Notes under the pieces: model-generated
Database searches by the model: none
What the model was told of the DNA's origin: nothing
What the model saw: the letters and a program-made list of their open reading frames with translations, nothing else
DNA from: an uncultured Bacteroidales bacterium
Lineage (GTDB): Bacteria > Bacteroidota > Bacteroidia > Bacteroidales > Muribaculaceae
DNA: 26,951 nucleotides
Direction of reading: 5' to 3'
NCBI GenBank assembly: GCA_900542185.1
Contig: UQMZ01000048.1
Span: 1 to 26,951 of the forward strand
Part shown: one piece after another, positions 1-6,619 of the stretch
How positions within the stretch are numbered: the first letter of the stretch is position 1
Layout of the letters: every line of letters starts with the position of its first letter
Position numbers and translations under genes: made by a program

Positions 1-2
1 CG

Positions 3-767
3 ATGGAGGAGCCGGGCGACGAGCGCATGGCTCAGATTATGCGTGAGGTTGCCGAAGACGCCCGCGAAAGTACCCGCCGGGCTGCCGAGCGTGTGGCTGC
101 TGGAATTGAGGCAGCTACGTTGCTGGCACAAGAGAAATGGGGCGATTCCATAAACAGAATAAAGATAATGGCGCCAAGTAATCACGACCCCGTTCTGATT
201 GTGATTGCTGGCCCCAACGGGTCGGGCAAGACTTCAGTGACCTCCAAGATTCTACATCATGAGTGGTTGGAGGATTCGGAATATATCAATCCCGACAATG
301 TCGCCCGCGATGTTTTCGGCGATTGGAACAATCAGGAATCTGTTCTGAAAGCCGCTAACTATTGCAATGAATGGCGCGAACGATGTCTTGCGGAACGAAA
401 GAGCCATATCTTCGAGACTGTGATGTCTGCTGCCGATAAGATTGATTACATCCTTAGAGCAAAAGAAACCGGATTCTTCATCCGTCTGTTTTTCGTTTCC
501 ACTGAATCCCCGACAATCAATGCGAAGCGTGTAGCTCAACGTGTGTTGGATGGAGGACATGATGTGCCAATTCCCAAAATAATATCCCGATACGACAAGT
601 CAATTGCCAATTGCAAAATTATATCTGGGATAGTGGATAGACTCTATGCCTATGACAACTCTATCGAGAATGCCGAAGCGCGACTTTTGTTCCGGCTGAG
701 CGACGGCAAGCTTACGAAACGCTACGTCGATGAACTCCCTGACTGGGCCTCCGCTATCCTCCTATAA
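3..767 (+). CDS. Zeta-toxin-like P-loop kinase (5' end uncertain)
   Basis: A P-loop protein of the Zeta toxin type. The Walker A motif AGPNGSGKT lies at residues 69-77, FETVMS follows at about 139-144, and a C-terminal signature with GGHDVPIPKIISRY is typical of the short Zeta-like kinases. Known Zeta/PezT toxins phosphorylate UDP-N-acetylglucosamine and poison wall synthesis; whether this one does is inferred. The frame is already open at the window edge, so the true start may lie upstream. The ATG at 168 (MAPSNHDP) would give a protein of about 199 residues, the usual size of the family. The 55 residues before it are charged and helical (MREVAEDARESTRRAAERV) and could be a fused antitoxin-like helix or the end of a longer protein. 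No separate antitoxin gene is visible. It converges on the SF3 helicase gene. Confidence 0.75.
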   Translation: MEEPGDERMAQIMREVAEDARESTRRAAERVAAGIEAATLLAQEKWGDSINRIKIMAPSNHDPVLIVIAGPNGSGKTSVTSKILHHEWLEDSEYINPDNVARDVFGDWNNQESVLKAANYCNEWRERCLAERKSHIFETVMSAADKIDYILRAKETGFFIRLFFVSTESPTINAKRVAQRVLDGGHDVPIPKIISRYDKSIANCKIISGIVDRLYAYDNSIENAEARLLFRLSDGKLTKRYVDELPDWASAILL

Positions 768-777
768 TATTTATAGA

Positions 778-813
778 GGGGCGGCACTCATTCGGGTGTC
801 GCCCCTTTCTTTC
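778..813 (+). terminator. Hairpin terminator between the convergent kinase and helicase genes
   Basis: GGGGCGGCAC (778-787) pairs with GTGTCGCCCC (796-805) over 10 bp with one G-T pair, leaving an 8-base loop. TTTCTTT follows on the plus strand, so it best fits termination of the Zeta-like gene. The minus-strand side lacks a good T run, but the same hairpin contains the last codons of the helicase gene and may also serve that operon. Confidence 0.7.
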
Positions 814-2296
814 GCAAACAAAAGCCATATCCCACCTGCAATCTCTGCTTGAAGCACCCTTTCTGAGCCAGCATAGCCGACAATTCGGGTCGGGCGTGTT
901 GTTTGCTCCCCTCGGCCTCGGCAAACGCCTTGTATTCCTCATACAACTCCGCAAGACTGCGCCAACAGTCCTTGTCGTACTCCTTGACCGCCTCGTACTC
1001 ATTCTCCGCCCACCATCGGCGCATATTGTTGCTCCCTGCCATGATTATCTCCTGCGACTTCTTCATGTCCTCGCCCATCACGATGTCGCCCTTGTTCTTG
1101 GCGAAGATGCGGTAGCCCTCCACAATCCAGTGGAAGATATACATAAGAGCCTCGGGGCGCGTCAGCTTGTAGGTAAGCGAAGTGTCTCTGTCCTCGCCCG
1201 TGAACGCCCGTGTGGTCGTATGCACCACAAGCCGTCTGCGTTGACCTCCGTAACTGTCATCGTCAGTTTCGGGCATAGTGTTGGCACAGCACAAAAGCGG
1301 CGGAGCAATCACCTTTACGGGCTTCTTGTCATAAGGCACACGTCCCTGGAACTCGCCTCCGCTCGCAAACCGCTTGAAGTCGCCGCCCGAAAGTTCCTTG
1401 CCGTCCATATCGTCTATGAAGTTGGCTACCTTGTTGGCGAGTGCCGCGATATTCACATTGCGGTCGCTGTCCTTGAACAACTGACGGAACGAAAAGCACG
1501 AAAAATACTCTTTGCCGAACACCGAGGCTATCACATTCGACACAACGGACTTGCCGTTAGCTCCGGGTCCAAGCAAGAACATACAATATTCGAGCTTGAA
1601 TTGGCTCTTATCTGCGATAAGTGCGCCGCACCACTGCTGAAACACGCTCCGTGCGTCCTTATTCGGGATAATTTCGGCGATCTTCTCATCCCACAGCTTG
1701 CAGGGATTTCCGAAAGTGCCGTATTTCTCAGCGCACTCACGGTAAAGTTCGTCTTTGTCCTTATATTCCAGGTCAAGCACGATAGCCGGACATTGCTCAA
1801 CGCTCGGCTTCACCGCCTTGCGCTTCTCCACGTCATACACAAGGTTTCTGAACGCCACATAACGCCGATTCGGGCGGTAGAGATACTTGTCGCTGCTCGA
1901 AATCGTATCAAGGCAGCTCATGGCGATAGCCTTTGCAGGGTACTCGTCATTGTATTTCTCGCCCAAATCAAGCTCGATGAACGCCCGTTTGAGCAATTCC
2001 TTCAGGAATATCTCTCTGTCCTCCACGCGCACGAAACAGACGCCGTTAAACGCATATATCGCGCTCTTTGACCCATCAGAGAGAAAGCGTTTAGTCTTAT
2101 CCTCGCATATCAGACGGCGCACAACGGTACGGAGGCGGTCAACCCTTGGCTGATACACCGCCTTATCCCATTTTCCCATTCCGCGCAACTTACCCTCGTC
2201 TTTCCCTTTCGGATAAAGAGCCTTGTATTGCGCTTCCATTGCGGGAACAAGCCACGACAGCAGGTAGGTGTACGTCGATTCATTTACCATTGCCAT
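788..2296 (-). CDS. SF3 helicase of the phage/plasmid primase C-terminal (P4/D5) type
   Basis: A 502-residue superfamily 3 helicase. Walker A is GPGANGKS at residues 243-250, Walker B is NFIDDMDG at 292-299, motif C is APPLLCCANTMPE around 331-343, and the arginine-finger region is QRRR at 352-355. These are the signatures of P4 alpha/D5-like replicative helicases, which form hexamers and melt the origin of phages and plasmids. The protein is shorter than P4 alpha, and residues 1-200 show no recognisable zinc finger or Toprim/AEP primase motif, so it is probably helicase only. It is the last gene of a seven-gene operon, 2 bases after the previous stop. It implies that the element can replicate autonomously, perhaps from the repeat-rich region at 5.7-6.4 kb. 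Confidence 0.9.
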   Translation of the reverse strand: MAMVNESTYTYLLSWLVPAMEAQYKALYPKGKDEGKLRGMGKWDKAVYQPRVDRLRTVVRRLICEDKTKRFLSDGSKSAIYAFNGVCFVRVEDREIFLKELLKRAFIELDLGEKYNDEYPAKAIAMSCLDTISSSDKYLYRPNRRYVAFRNLVYDVEKRKAVKPSVEQCPAIVLDLEYKDKDELYRECAEKYGTFGNPCKLWDEKIAEIIPNKDARSVFQQWCGALIADKSQFKLEYCMFLLGPGANGKSVVSNVIASVFGKEYFSCFSFRQLFKDSDRNVNIAALANKVANFIDDMDGKELSGGDFKRFASGGEFQGRVPYDKKPVKVIAPPLLCCANTMPETDDDSYGGQRRRLVVHTTTRAFTGEDRDTSLTYKLTRPEALMYIFHWIVEGYRIFAKNKGDIVMGEDMKKSQEIIMAGSNNMRRWWAENEYEAVKEYDKDCWRSLAELYEEYKAFAEAEGSKQHARPELSAMLAQKGCFKQRLQVGYGFCLRKKGATPE

Positions 2297-2298
2297 AT

Positions 2299-2598
2299 TT
2301 ACTGCTTGTCTGTTTCAATTTTAGAGTTAATCACAACAACCATCGACTTTGTGGGGTCAGTTGAGCGTTGAATCTCGCCACGGAATCCCGCGTGAGCCAA
2401 TGCGTTGAGAATACCCGTAATTACCGAGGCTCCATAGCCCTTGTTGTTCTCGTTGATTATCTTTGTGGCGAGGTCTGACTGCTCCTTTGTGAGATTTTGC
2501 GATAAAAACTCAACCTCCGCAGTCCAATTCGCCACCATTTTCAAAGGGTCGTATAAGTATCGTCCTGCAAGGTCTTTGAAAACTCCGTCCATACTCAC
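2299..2598 (-). CDS. Small hypothetical protein, upstream of the helicase
   Basis: A 99-residue protein of unknown function. The sequence is mainly helical, with YDPLKMVANWTAEVEFL near the N-terminus and a segment from about residue 50 (NNKGYGASVITGILNALAHAGF) that looks like a small helical or winged-helix unit ending in a beta strand (SMVVVINSK). No known motif was recognised. The start could be the GTG at 2598, which overlaps the upstream stop in a GTGA arrangement, or the ATG at 2592; the overlap suggests coupled translation. It ends 2 bases before the helicase start, so a role in replication is possible but only by context. Confidence 0.7.
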   Translation of the reverse strand: MSMDGVFKDLAGRYLYDPLKMVANWTAEVEFLSQNLTKEQSDLATKIINENNKGYGASVITGILNALAHAGFRGEIQRSTDPTKSMVVVINSKIETDKQ

Positions 2599-2966
2599 TC
2601 ATTTATCAGTTCAACTCCGTAAATCAGAGAATAGAGGTCTTCAAGCTCGTGGAGATATTCAAGTCGTATCTCGCAGTTGTAGTCAAAATACGATGAACCC
2701 TCTTTTCTCTCAATATCAAAACCTCCGAGAAACCAACGCTCCCAATAGGTGTTATCTCGGTACTGAAAACCTAATTCAGCAAGCAATTCGGGCGTTATGG
2801 GGATAGGCTCAACCTCATTCAGTCTCGCATAGCACAAATGTGCGTCCTTGCGTCCTCCGGGATGATGATACCCAATCTTGCGCTTGGTAATGCCGCAGAC
2901 GCAGACACGCTTGCCGTCTACGAGGACGTGTGAGCCGATATGCAGGGATTTAATGTCAATAGCCAT
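2595..2966 (-). CDS. Small phage-type hypothetical protein with SH3-like N-terminus
   Basis: A 123-residue soluble protein. The N-terminus (IKSLHIGSHVLVDGKRVCV) reads as a small beta barrel of the SH3/KOW kind. It is followed by PIPITPELLAELGF, a phrase I associate with uncharacterised proteins of Bacteroidetes phages and elements, and then by a region rich in aromatic and acidic residues (YWERWFLGG, YLHELEDLYSLIYG). That last phrase suggests alternating strands and one helix. No catalytic motif is visible. It overlaps the next gene by 4 bases and follows the previous one by 5, so it is co-transcribed with the radical SAM genes and the helicase. Function unknown. Confidence 0.75.
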   Translation of the reverse strand: MAIDIKSLHIGSHVLVDGKRVCVCGITKRKIGYHHPGGRKDAHLCYARLNEVEPIPITPELLAELGFQYRDNTYWERWFLGGFDIERKEGSSYFDYNCEIRLEYLHELEDLYSLIYGVELINE

Positions 2967-2971
2967 ATTTC

Positions 2972-3370
2972 TTATTTATTTTTCATTGCTTCATAAATAC
3001 TGTTAGCGACCCACTGAATGAGATACGCCCTCGGCTCGCTGTCCGCGAATGTCGTGGACTCTATGCCGAACTGCTCGCATATCCAGCATACGATATGCTC
3101 CGCCTCATGGGCAATCACTCCTACGCCCGTATTTTTCGGTTTATGGATGATGCAGAGTATGCCTTTCCAACCACTTTCCTTTTCACCTACAGGATAGCAA
3201 GTCGCCACCGAAGATACATTATTCGAGTATTCAAAATCGGAAACAGAGCCGTCCGACAACAGCGAGTAGAACCGCTCCACAATCACGTCTTTCGGCACTC
3301 TTGTTCCAACCCATATCCGAGTAGGATAAATCAGCGGGTCAAACTCATGTATCTGATTAGACTTACTCAT
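2972..3370 (-). CDS. Small protein with HExxH metalloprotease-like motif
   Basis: A 132-residue protein with HEAEH at residues 88-92, which fits the zinc-binding HExxH pattern of gluzincin-type metallopeptidases. A possible third ligand, Glu112 in DSEPRAYLIQW, lies 20 residues after the second histidine on the next predicted helix; that spacing suits gluzincins. The protein is much shorter than ordinary secreted peptidases and has no signal peptide, so any activity would be cytoplasmic. Proteins with this minimal core occur in phages and plasmids and are mostly uncharacterised. Its start overlaps the upstream stop by 4 bases (ATGA), implying coupled translation. Zinc binding and proteolysis are inferred from the motif only. 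Confidence 0.75.
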   Translation of the reverse strand: MSKSNQIHEFDPLIYPTRIWVGTRVPKDVIVERFYSLLSDGSVSDFEYSNNVSSVATCYPVGEKESGWKGILCIIHKPKNTGVGVIAHEAEHIVCWICEQFGIESTTFADSEPRAYLIQWVANSIYEAMKNK

Positions 3371-3672
3371 TCTCTTTCCTCCTTGAAAAAATCCGAGCCG
3401 AAGATGGATTCAAGCGTCATGCACGTATCGTAAGCAGCAAGATGGTTCTTGATGTTGCCTTTCATGTATCGATGGCAGTCGTGGTGAGCTTTCCTCACCC
3501 TCTCTTTCTCCTCGGCTGTGAGACGTTCACACAGAGGCATAGCCAGAACTCGCTCAATAGCGTACTCCACACACTCATGCGTCAGGGGAGCATCGTTGTT
3601 AATACGGCTCTTATGCTCCATGATGAAGTCCTTGGCAATGGTCCTCGCCGCTTCTTCTATTGTCTTGGTCAT
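3367..3672 (-). CDS. Small helical hypothetical protein
   Basis: A 101-residue, strongly charged, all-helical protein of unknown function. It begins MTKTIEEAARTIAKDF, and from about residue 65 contains a His/Cys-rich stretch (KAHHDCHRYMKGNIKNHLAAYDTC) that could bind metal or simply pack helices; the ligand set is not a known zinc-finger pattern. It starts 22 bases after the RlmN-like gene and overlaps the HExxH gene by 4 bases, so all three probably lie on one mRNA. I do not recognise a family. Confidence 0.7.
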   Translation of the reverse strand: MTKTIEEAARTIAKDFIMEHKSRINNDAPLTHECVEYAIERVLAMPLCERLTAEEKERVRKAHHDCHRYMKGNIKNHLAAYDTCMTLESIFGSDFFKEERE

Positions 3673-3694
3673 AATCTCTTGTTTTTGTGGTGGG

Positions 3695-4708
3695 CTATTC
3701 CGCTTCGATTATCTCATACTCGCTTGTCGGGAGTTTACCCGAAAGGATAGCGTTGCCGCAGGTGATTAAGCCGTTGTCCTCGTCGTATGACGGCACGAAC
3801 ACTATCACATCGAAGCCATGTGCTTTCAAATCCTCCTCCACAGCCTTGTATGGAGTGAACAGCTCGTAGCCGTCAGTCGTGGCTATGTGGTTTTGCTCAC
3901 AGCTTGCCGTGCGGTGGAGCGGAGTAATCTTGCACATGAACTTCTCGGGATCGAACAGTTCGCGCAGACGCTTGCCGTCTATGATAGAGTCATCGGCAAG
4001 GGCGAAATTAAGCGCATACTTGCGTCCGAGGGGCATAGGCAGCTCTCTGCCTATTTTGGCGATTCCCTCAAGGGGAAGCGAGTTGCCCGAAAACAGATAC
4101 TCGCGCTGCTTGTCATCAGTAGAGTTGATAGAGAACTGAAGTCCGGCATCGCCGTTGAATGTCTCATTCTTGACCTTATTCGTCCATTGGCGCAGAAACT
4201 CGCGGAGTCCTCGGTTGTTTTTCGGCAACATCGTGCTTACGACGGGGTGTATCAGCGAATCGCCGAGATATGGCTTGATAATATCGTGCAGAAGTATGGC
4301 GTTGACGACAACAAAGTAGTTCCATGTCGGCTCTCCCATACGCGCATAGTGGATATTCAGCCGCTTGGTGTGCTTTACTTCAGGGTGCTGACGGATAGCG
4401 GTCAATATCTGGTCTCGCAGGTCAGCTTGCGTGGCATTTCGCCCTGCTCCCACTTTCGGCACATCGCAGAACTTACACCCCATCGAGCATCCGTACTGCG
4501 TGGAGATGGTTATAACCCATTTCTCCGTAAGAGGCATAGGCTTGCCGTTAGGCACTCCGTTAAGTTCCCTCGTTATGCCGAGGAAGTCTGCCTTGATGTT
4601 CGCGTCCTTGCCGTAGTCTCCTACCGTCAGGAACTCCAGCAGCCCTTTCTCTCCTTGTGCGACGTAGATTTCTCCCGTCGGCACCTTGATTGTCTTTCTT
4701 ATCTTCAT
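3695..4708 (-). CDS. RlmN/Cfr-like radical SAM protein lacking the Cys118 equivalent
   Basis: A 337-residue radical SAM protein resembling the RNA methyltransferases RlmN and Cfr. The FeS/SAM motif CSMGCKFC has cysteines at 74, 78 and 81; the SAM-binding GEP motif appears as ARMGEPTWN; and the C-terminal ITCGNA places Cys317 where E. coli RlmN has Cys355, the residue that carries the methyl group. The spacing from RlmN Cys118 to the first cluster cysteine is 7, and the residue 7 before Cys74 here is Thr67, so the second catalytic cysteine appears to be missing. RlmN normally methylates A2503 of 23S rRNA and A37 of some tRNAs; with this change the substrate and chemistry may differ. The N-terminal accessory domain is also shorter than in RlmN. 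It is the second gene of the operon, 30 bases after another radical SAM gene. Confidence 0.85.
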   Translation of the reverse strand: MKIRKTIKVPTGEIYVAQGEKGLLEFLTVGDYGKDANIKADFLGITRELNGVPNGKPMPLTEKWVITISTQYGCSMGCKFCDVPKVGAGRNATQADLRDQILTAIRQHPEVKHTKRLNIHYARMGEPTWNYFVVVNAILLHDIIKPYLGDSLIHPVVSTMLPKNNRGLREFLRQWTNKVKNETFNGDAGLQFSINSTDDKQREYLFSGNSLPLEGIAKIGRELPMPLGRKYALNFALADDSIIDGKRLRELFDPEKFMCKITPLHRTASCEQNHIATTDGYELFTPYKAVEEDLKAHGFDVIVFVPSYDEDNGLITCGNAILSGKLPTSEYEIIEAE

Positions 4709-4738
4709 ATCGGCTCTTTTGGCTCTTGGTTGTTATTA

Positions 4739-5665
4739 TCAGTTGTTGAAATACTCGCTACACTCAAAACCCTTTCTCGGTTTGAACTGCTTGAAGTCGA
4801 ACTGCGTCCAAAACTCCCTGCGCATAGCCCATCGCGCCATATCGCGTTGCCATTGAGGAATTGCTTGGTTGGGATTGTCAAGGTCGCGGAACGGCTGTGC
4901 GACGACCCTCACACGCTTGTTGTCGCGGAAATACATAAGACGCTCGTAAGACTCCTGCATATTGCCGTTTATCATCGCGTACATCAGATACGACTTGGGC
5001 GTGTCGCAATGCGAGTCTATCATCTTCATCACACGCTCACACTCGCCGATCTGTCGCGGAGTATCGCACCCGAAGCGGATAGGACACAGCCAATGCACCT
5101 TTGCCAGCATAGCGGCTATTTCCTCGGTTACAAGCCTTGCGTCCAATGCTTGATTGAAATCCACGCGATAACCGCGCTTGATTATCTTCTCAATCTGCTC
5201 CAATCCATAATCACACGCAAGAATATTGTTGTCCATAAGGACTAACTTGTTACGTCCCTCAATGGCTATCTCGTCCACGTCCATGTAAGGACGTATATTG
5301 CCCTCCTTGCGCGGAACACAGCACCAAGCGCACTTATTCGGACATCCGCGTGTAAGGAAGCCGTAGGCAGTCTTGCTGTCTATTTCGGGGTAGATTGAGT
5401 AATCGGGTTGCAAGCGGTCTATTTCATCGGGAAGAACGGAATGAATGTCGTAGCCGGTTCCTCCCTTGACTACCTCGCAGGAGAACACCCGCTTGGTGTC
5501 GGGAGTGAAAGTAAACACCTTTGACTGATACACTCGGTCGTAATCCCAATACATAGGCTCGACCCATTCCACGCTGTCGCCAAGAGAACGGTGGTATGCC
5601 GCTATCTTACCGAGAGCAAGGTTTGGGAACCGAGTCTTATCTACGTCTATCAGTCCGATGTTCAT
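4739..5665 (-). CDS. Radical SAM protein with B12-binding-like N-terminal domain
   Basis: A 308-residue radical SAM protein. The N-terminal 90 residues (MNIGLIDVDKTRFPNLALGK, then HRSLGDSVEWVEP) resemble the Rossmann-like cobalamin-binding domain found in many radical SAM enzymes, but I see no DxHxxG motif for cobalamin. The cluster motif CPNKCAWC has cysteines at 108, 112 and 115, inside GFLTRGCPNKCAWCCVP, the usual phrase of the MiaB/B12 radical SAM group. Related proteins occur in Bacteroidetes phages and elements; their reaction is unknown to me. It is the first gene of the minus-strand operon, and its ATG lies only 4 bases after the -7 box, so the mRNA may be leaderless. The C-terminus ends in a Cys-containing tail (GFECSEYFNN). 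Confidence 0.85.
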   Translation of the reverse strand: MNIGLIDVDKTRFPNLALGKIAAYHRSLGDSVEWVEPMYWDYDRVYQSKVFTFTPDTKRVFSCEVVKGGTGYDIHSVLPDEIDRLQPDYSIYPEIDSKTAYGFLTRGCPNKCAWCCVPRKEGNIRPYMDVDEIAIEGRNKLVLMDNNILACDYGLEQIEKIIKRGYRVDFNQALDARLVTEEIAAMLAKVHWLCPIRFGCDTPRQIGECERVMKMIDSHCDTPKSYLMYAMINGNMQESYERLMYFRDNKRVRVVAQPFRDLDNPNQAIPQWQRDMARWAMRREFWTQFDFKQFKPRKGFECSEYFNN

Positions 5666-5669
5666 ACCG

Positions 5670-5701
5670 CAAAGTTAAAGTTATATTGTAGATTATCCAA
5701 A
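5670..5701 (-). promoter_or_regulatory. Bacteroidetes-type promoter of the radical SAM/helicase operon
   Basis: On the minus strand TTTG (5698-5701) is followed after exactly 20 bases by TAACTTTG (5670-5677), matching the TTTG/TAnnTTTG consensus of the Bacteroidetes primary sigma factor. The start codon begins at 5665, 4 bases after the -7 box, so transcription should start at or very near the ATG. Confidence 0.8.
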
Positions 5702-5774
5702 TAAACCTATAATTTGGCTTTAGGTTTTGATGAAAACAGACCGAAATCAGCCGAATTTGCCCGAAATGTAGGGA

Positions 5775-5974
5775 TTTGGTTCATAACTGCATTTTTAACC
5801 GCCTGTATATCAGTATAATGCACTTAATGAAGTGAATTTCGCATTAAAATATTTTTCTTTATTATATATACCCTATATAATATACTATATATCAATTACT
5901 TATATAGCATATTTTCTTCCCCTATATATTTATATTTGCAAAAAGTTTTTCGATTTTTGGTTCATTGCTACATT
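5775..5974 (+). repeat. Pair of 19-base direct repeats in the AT-rich region
   Basis: TTTGGTTCATAACTGCATT at 5775-5793 and TTTGGTTCATTGCTACATT at 5956-5974 agree at 16 of 19 positions and lie 181 bases apart, flanking the near-pure A/T tract. Such spaced copies suit binding sites of an initiator or regulator. Confidence 0.55.
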
Positions 5975-6187
5975 ATAAGAGATAAATATATAGTAATCAA
6001 TAATATATCCATGTAGTTGTAGGTTCAGTCCGCTGCATTGAGGTGCATAAGTGTTAAAAATATATAAAAGATTGATTTAGGGGTTTGAGTGAAATTTTGA
6101 GCAAAAAAAATTTTGAGGGTCGCACCCGCCCGTTTCGGCTCCGCTCGCTCCATACCCCCGCCACCCCTTTGCGGGGTTTAATGCTCC

Positions 6188-6331
6188 ATGTTCCAAATAG
6201 TTAACGCATCAATATGACCATATCGCGGCGTTAAGTCGCTGCCCAGCTCCAATTTTCAACTTTCAGAATGTTCCACGCTTGTAACTATCTGTAAATCAAT
6301 AAATTAAGTGTTAACAAACCATGTTCCACGC
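6188..6331 (+). repeat. Three iterated ATGTTCCA(C) boxes
   Basis: ATGTTCCA begins at 6188, 6268 and 6321; the last two extend to ATGTTCCACGC, identical over 11 bases, and the first and third share a leading CC. Spacings are 80 and 53 bases. TGTTCCACG equals a half-site of the ParB parS palindrome, but the second half is absent. Possible iterons or operator boxes; the bound protein is unknown. Confidence 0.45.
6201..6234. repeat. 34-base two-step hyphenated palindrome
   Basis: Outer arms TTAACGC (6201-6207) and GCGTTAA (6228-6234) and inner arms ATATG (6212-6216) and CATAT (6219-6223) are all perfect. They are separated by symmetrical 4-base gaps and a 2-base centre. The size and symmetry fit the binding site of a dimeric or tetrameric DNA-binding protein or a recombinase crossover site better than an RNA hairpin. 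Confidence 0.55.
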
Positions 6332-6350
6332 AACATCTTTTAACACTTTG

Positions 6351-6382
6351 CAAAGATAATTATTTATCCTCTTATTTGCAAG
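6351..6382 (-). promoter_or_regulatory. Minus-strand promoter pointing into the gene-poor region
   Basis: On the minus strand CTTG (6379-6382), 20 bases, then TATCTTTG (6351-6358). The -7 box is perfect and the -33 box has one mismatch. Transcription would start near 6343 and run left across the repeats and the GC-rich hairpin, where there is no substantial reading frame, so the product may be a non-coding RNA or a long leader for the radical SAM operon. Confidence 0.5.
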
Positions 6383-6578
6383 TGATTCAGCGTATTTGTG
6401 TACGATTTTTATTCTTTTTGCTGTCTGGGTCTCTTTGCGGCGTGTGTGGCTTATGCGTAAGCGTTGTGTGCCGATCCATATCGAGCCATGCGAGATTGAG
6501 GGTTTTATCTGTTAAAATATTTCACATTTCAGAGTCTTGATTTTGAGTTGAATTTTAACATAAAATACTTGCAATCAG

Positions 6579-6609
6579 TTTGTTAAGTCAGATATTTTTT
6601 GTAATTTTG
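6579..6609 (+). promoter_or_regulatory. Bacteroidetes-type promoter of the small-gene array
   Basis: TTTG (6579-6582), 19 bases, then TAATTTTG (6602-6609), a full match to the Bacteroidetes consensus. The expected transcript starts about 6612-6618 and has an untranslated leader of about 80 bases before the ATG at 6698. Confidence 0.8.
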
Positions 6610-6619
6610 TAGTACAGAA

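Larger units (their letters stand above)
5702..6578. other. Gene-poor, AT-rich divergent control region, candidate origin
   Basis: No convincing gene lies between the two divergent transcription units. About 5840-5940 is nearly pure A/T, with runs such as TATATATACCC. A GC-rich island follows at 6114-6176, with GGGTCGCACCC and the hairpin CCCCGC (6156-6161)/GCGGGG (6171-6176) followed by TTTA. Direct repeats, a 34-base palindrome and a minus-strand promoter are listed separately. The mix of an AT-rich tract, iterated sequences and GC-rich inverted repeats next to an SF3 helicase operon suggests a replication origin or transfer origin; this is inference. A minus-strand frame of 42 codons (6153 to 6025, MERAEPKRAGATLK...) exists but has little support as a gene. 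Confidence 0.5.

Noticed and set aside
896..2071. Long plus-strand open frame of 391 codons
   Set aside because: It lies antisense to the SF3 helicase gene, whose motifs are clear on the minus strand; the plus-strand product has no recognisable features.
3818..5245. Long plus-strand open frame of 475 codons
   Set aside because: It runs antisense across both radical SAM genes, which carry intact CxxxCxxC motifs; its translation is His- and Arg-rich, as expected of a shadow frame.
6025..6153. Minus-strand 42-codon frame beginning MERAEPKRAGATLK
   Set aside because: It spans a GC-rich hairpin boundary and an AT-rich tract, has no family signal, and is better explained as non-coding control DNA; the evidence is too weak to call a gene.
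6188..6331. parS centromere sites for ParB
   Set aside because: Only the TGTTCCACG half is present in each box; no complete 16-base palindrome and no parA or parB gene is visible.
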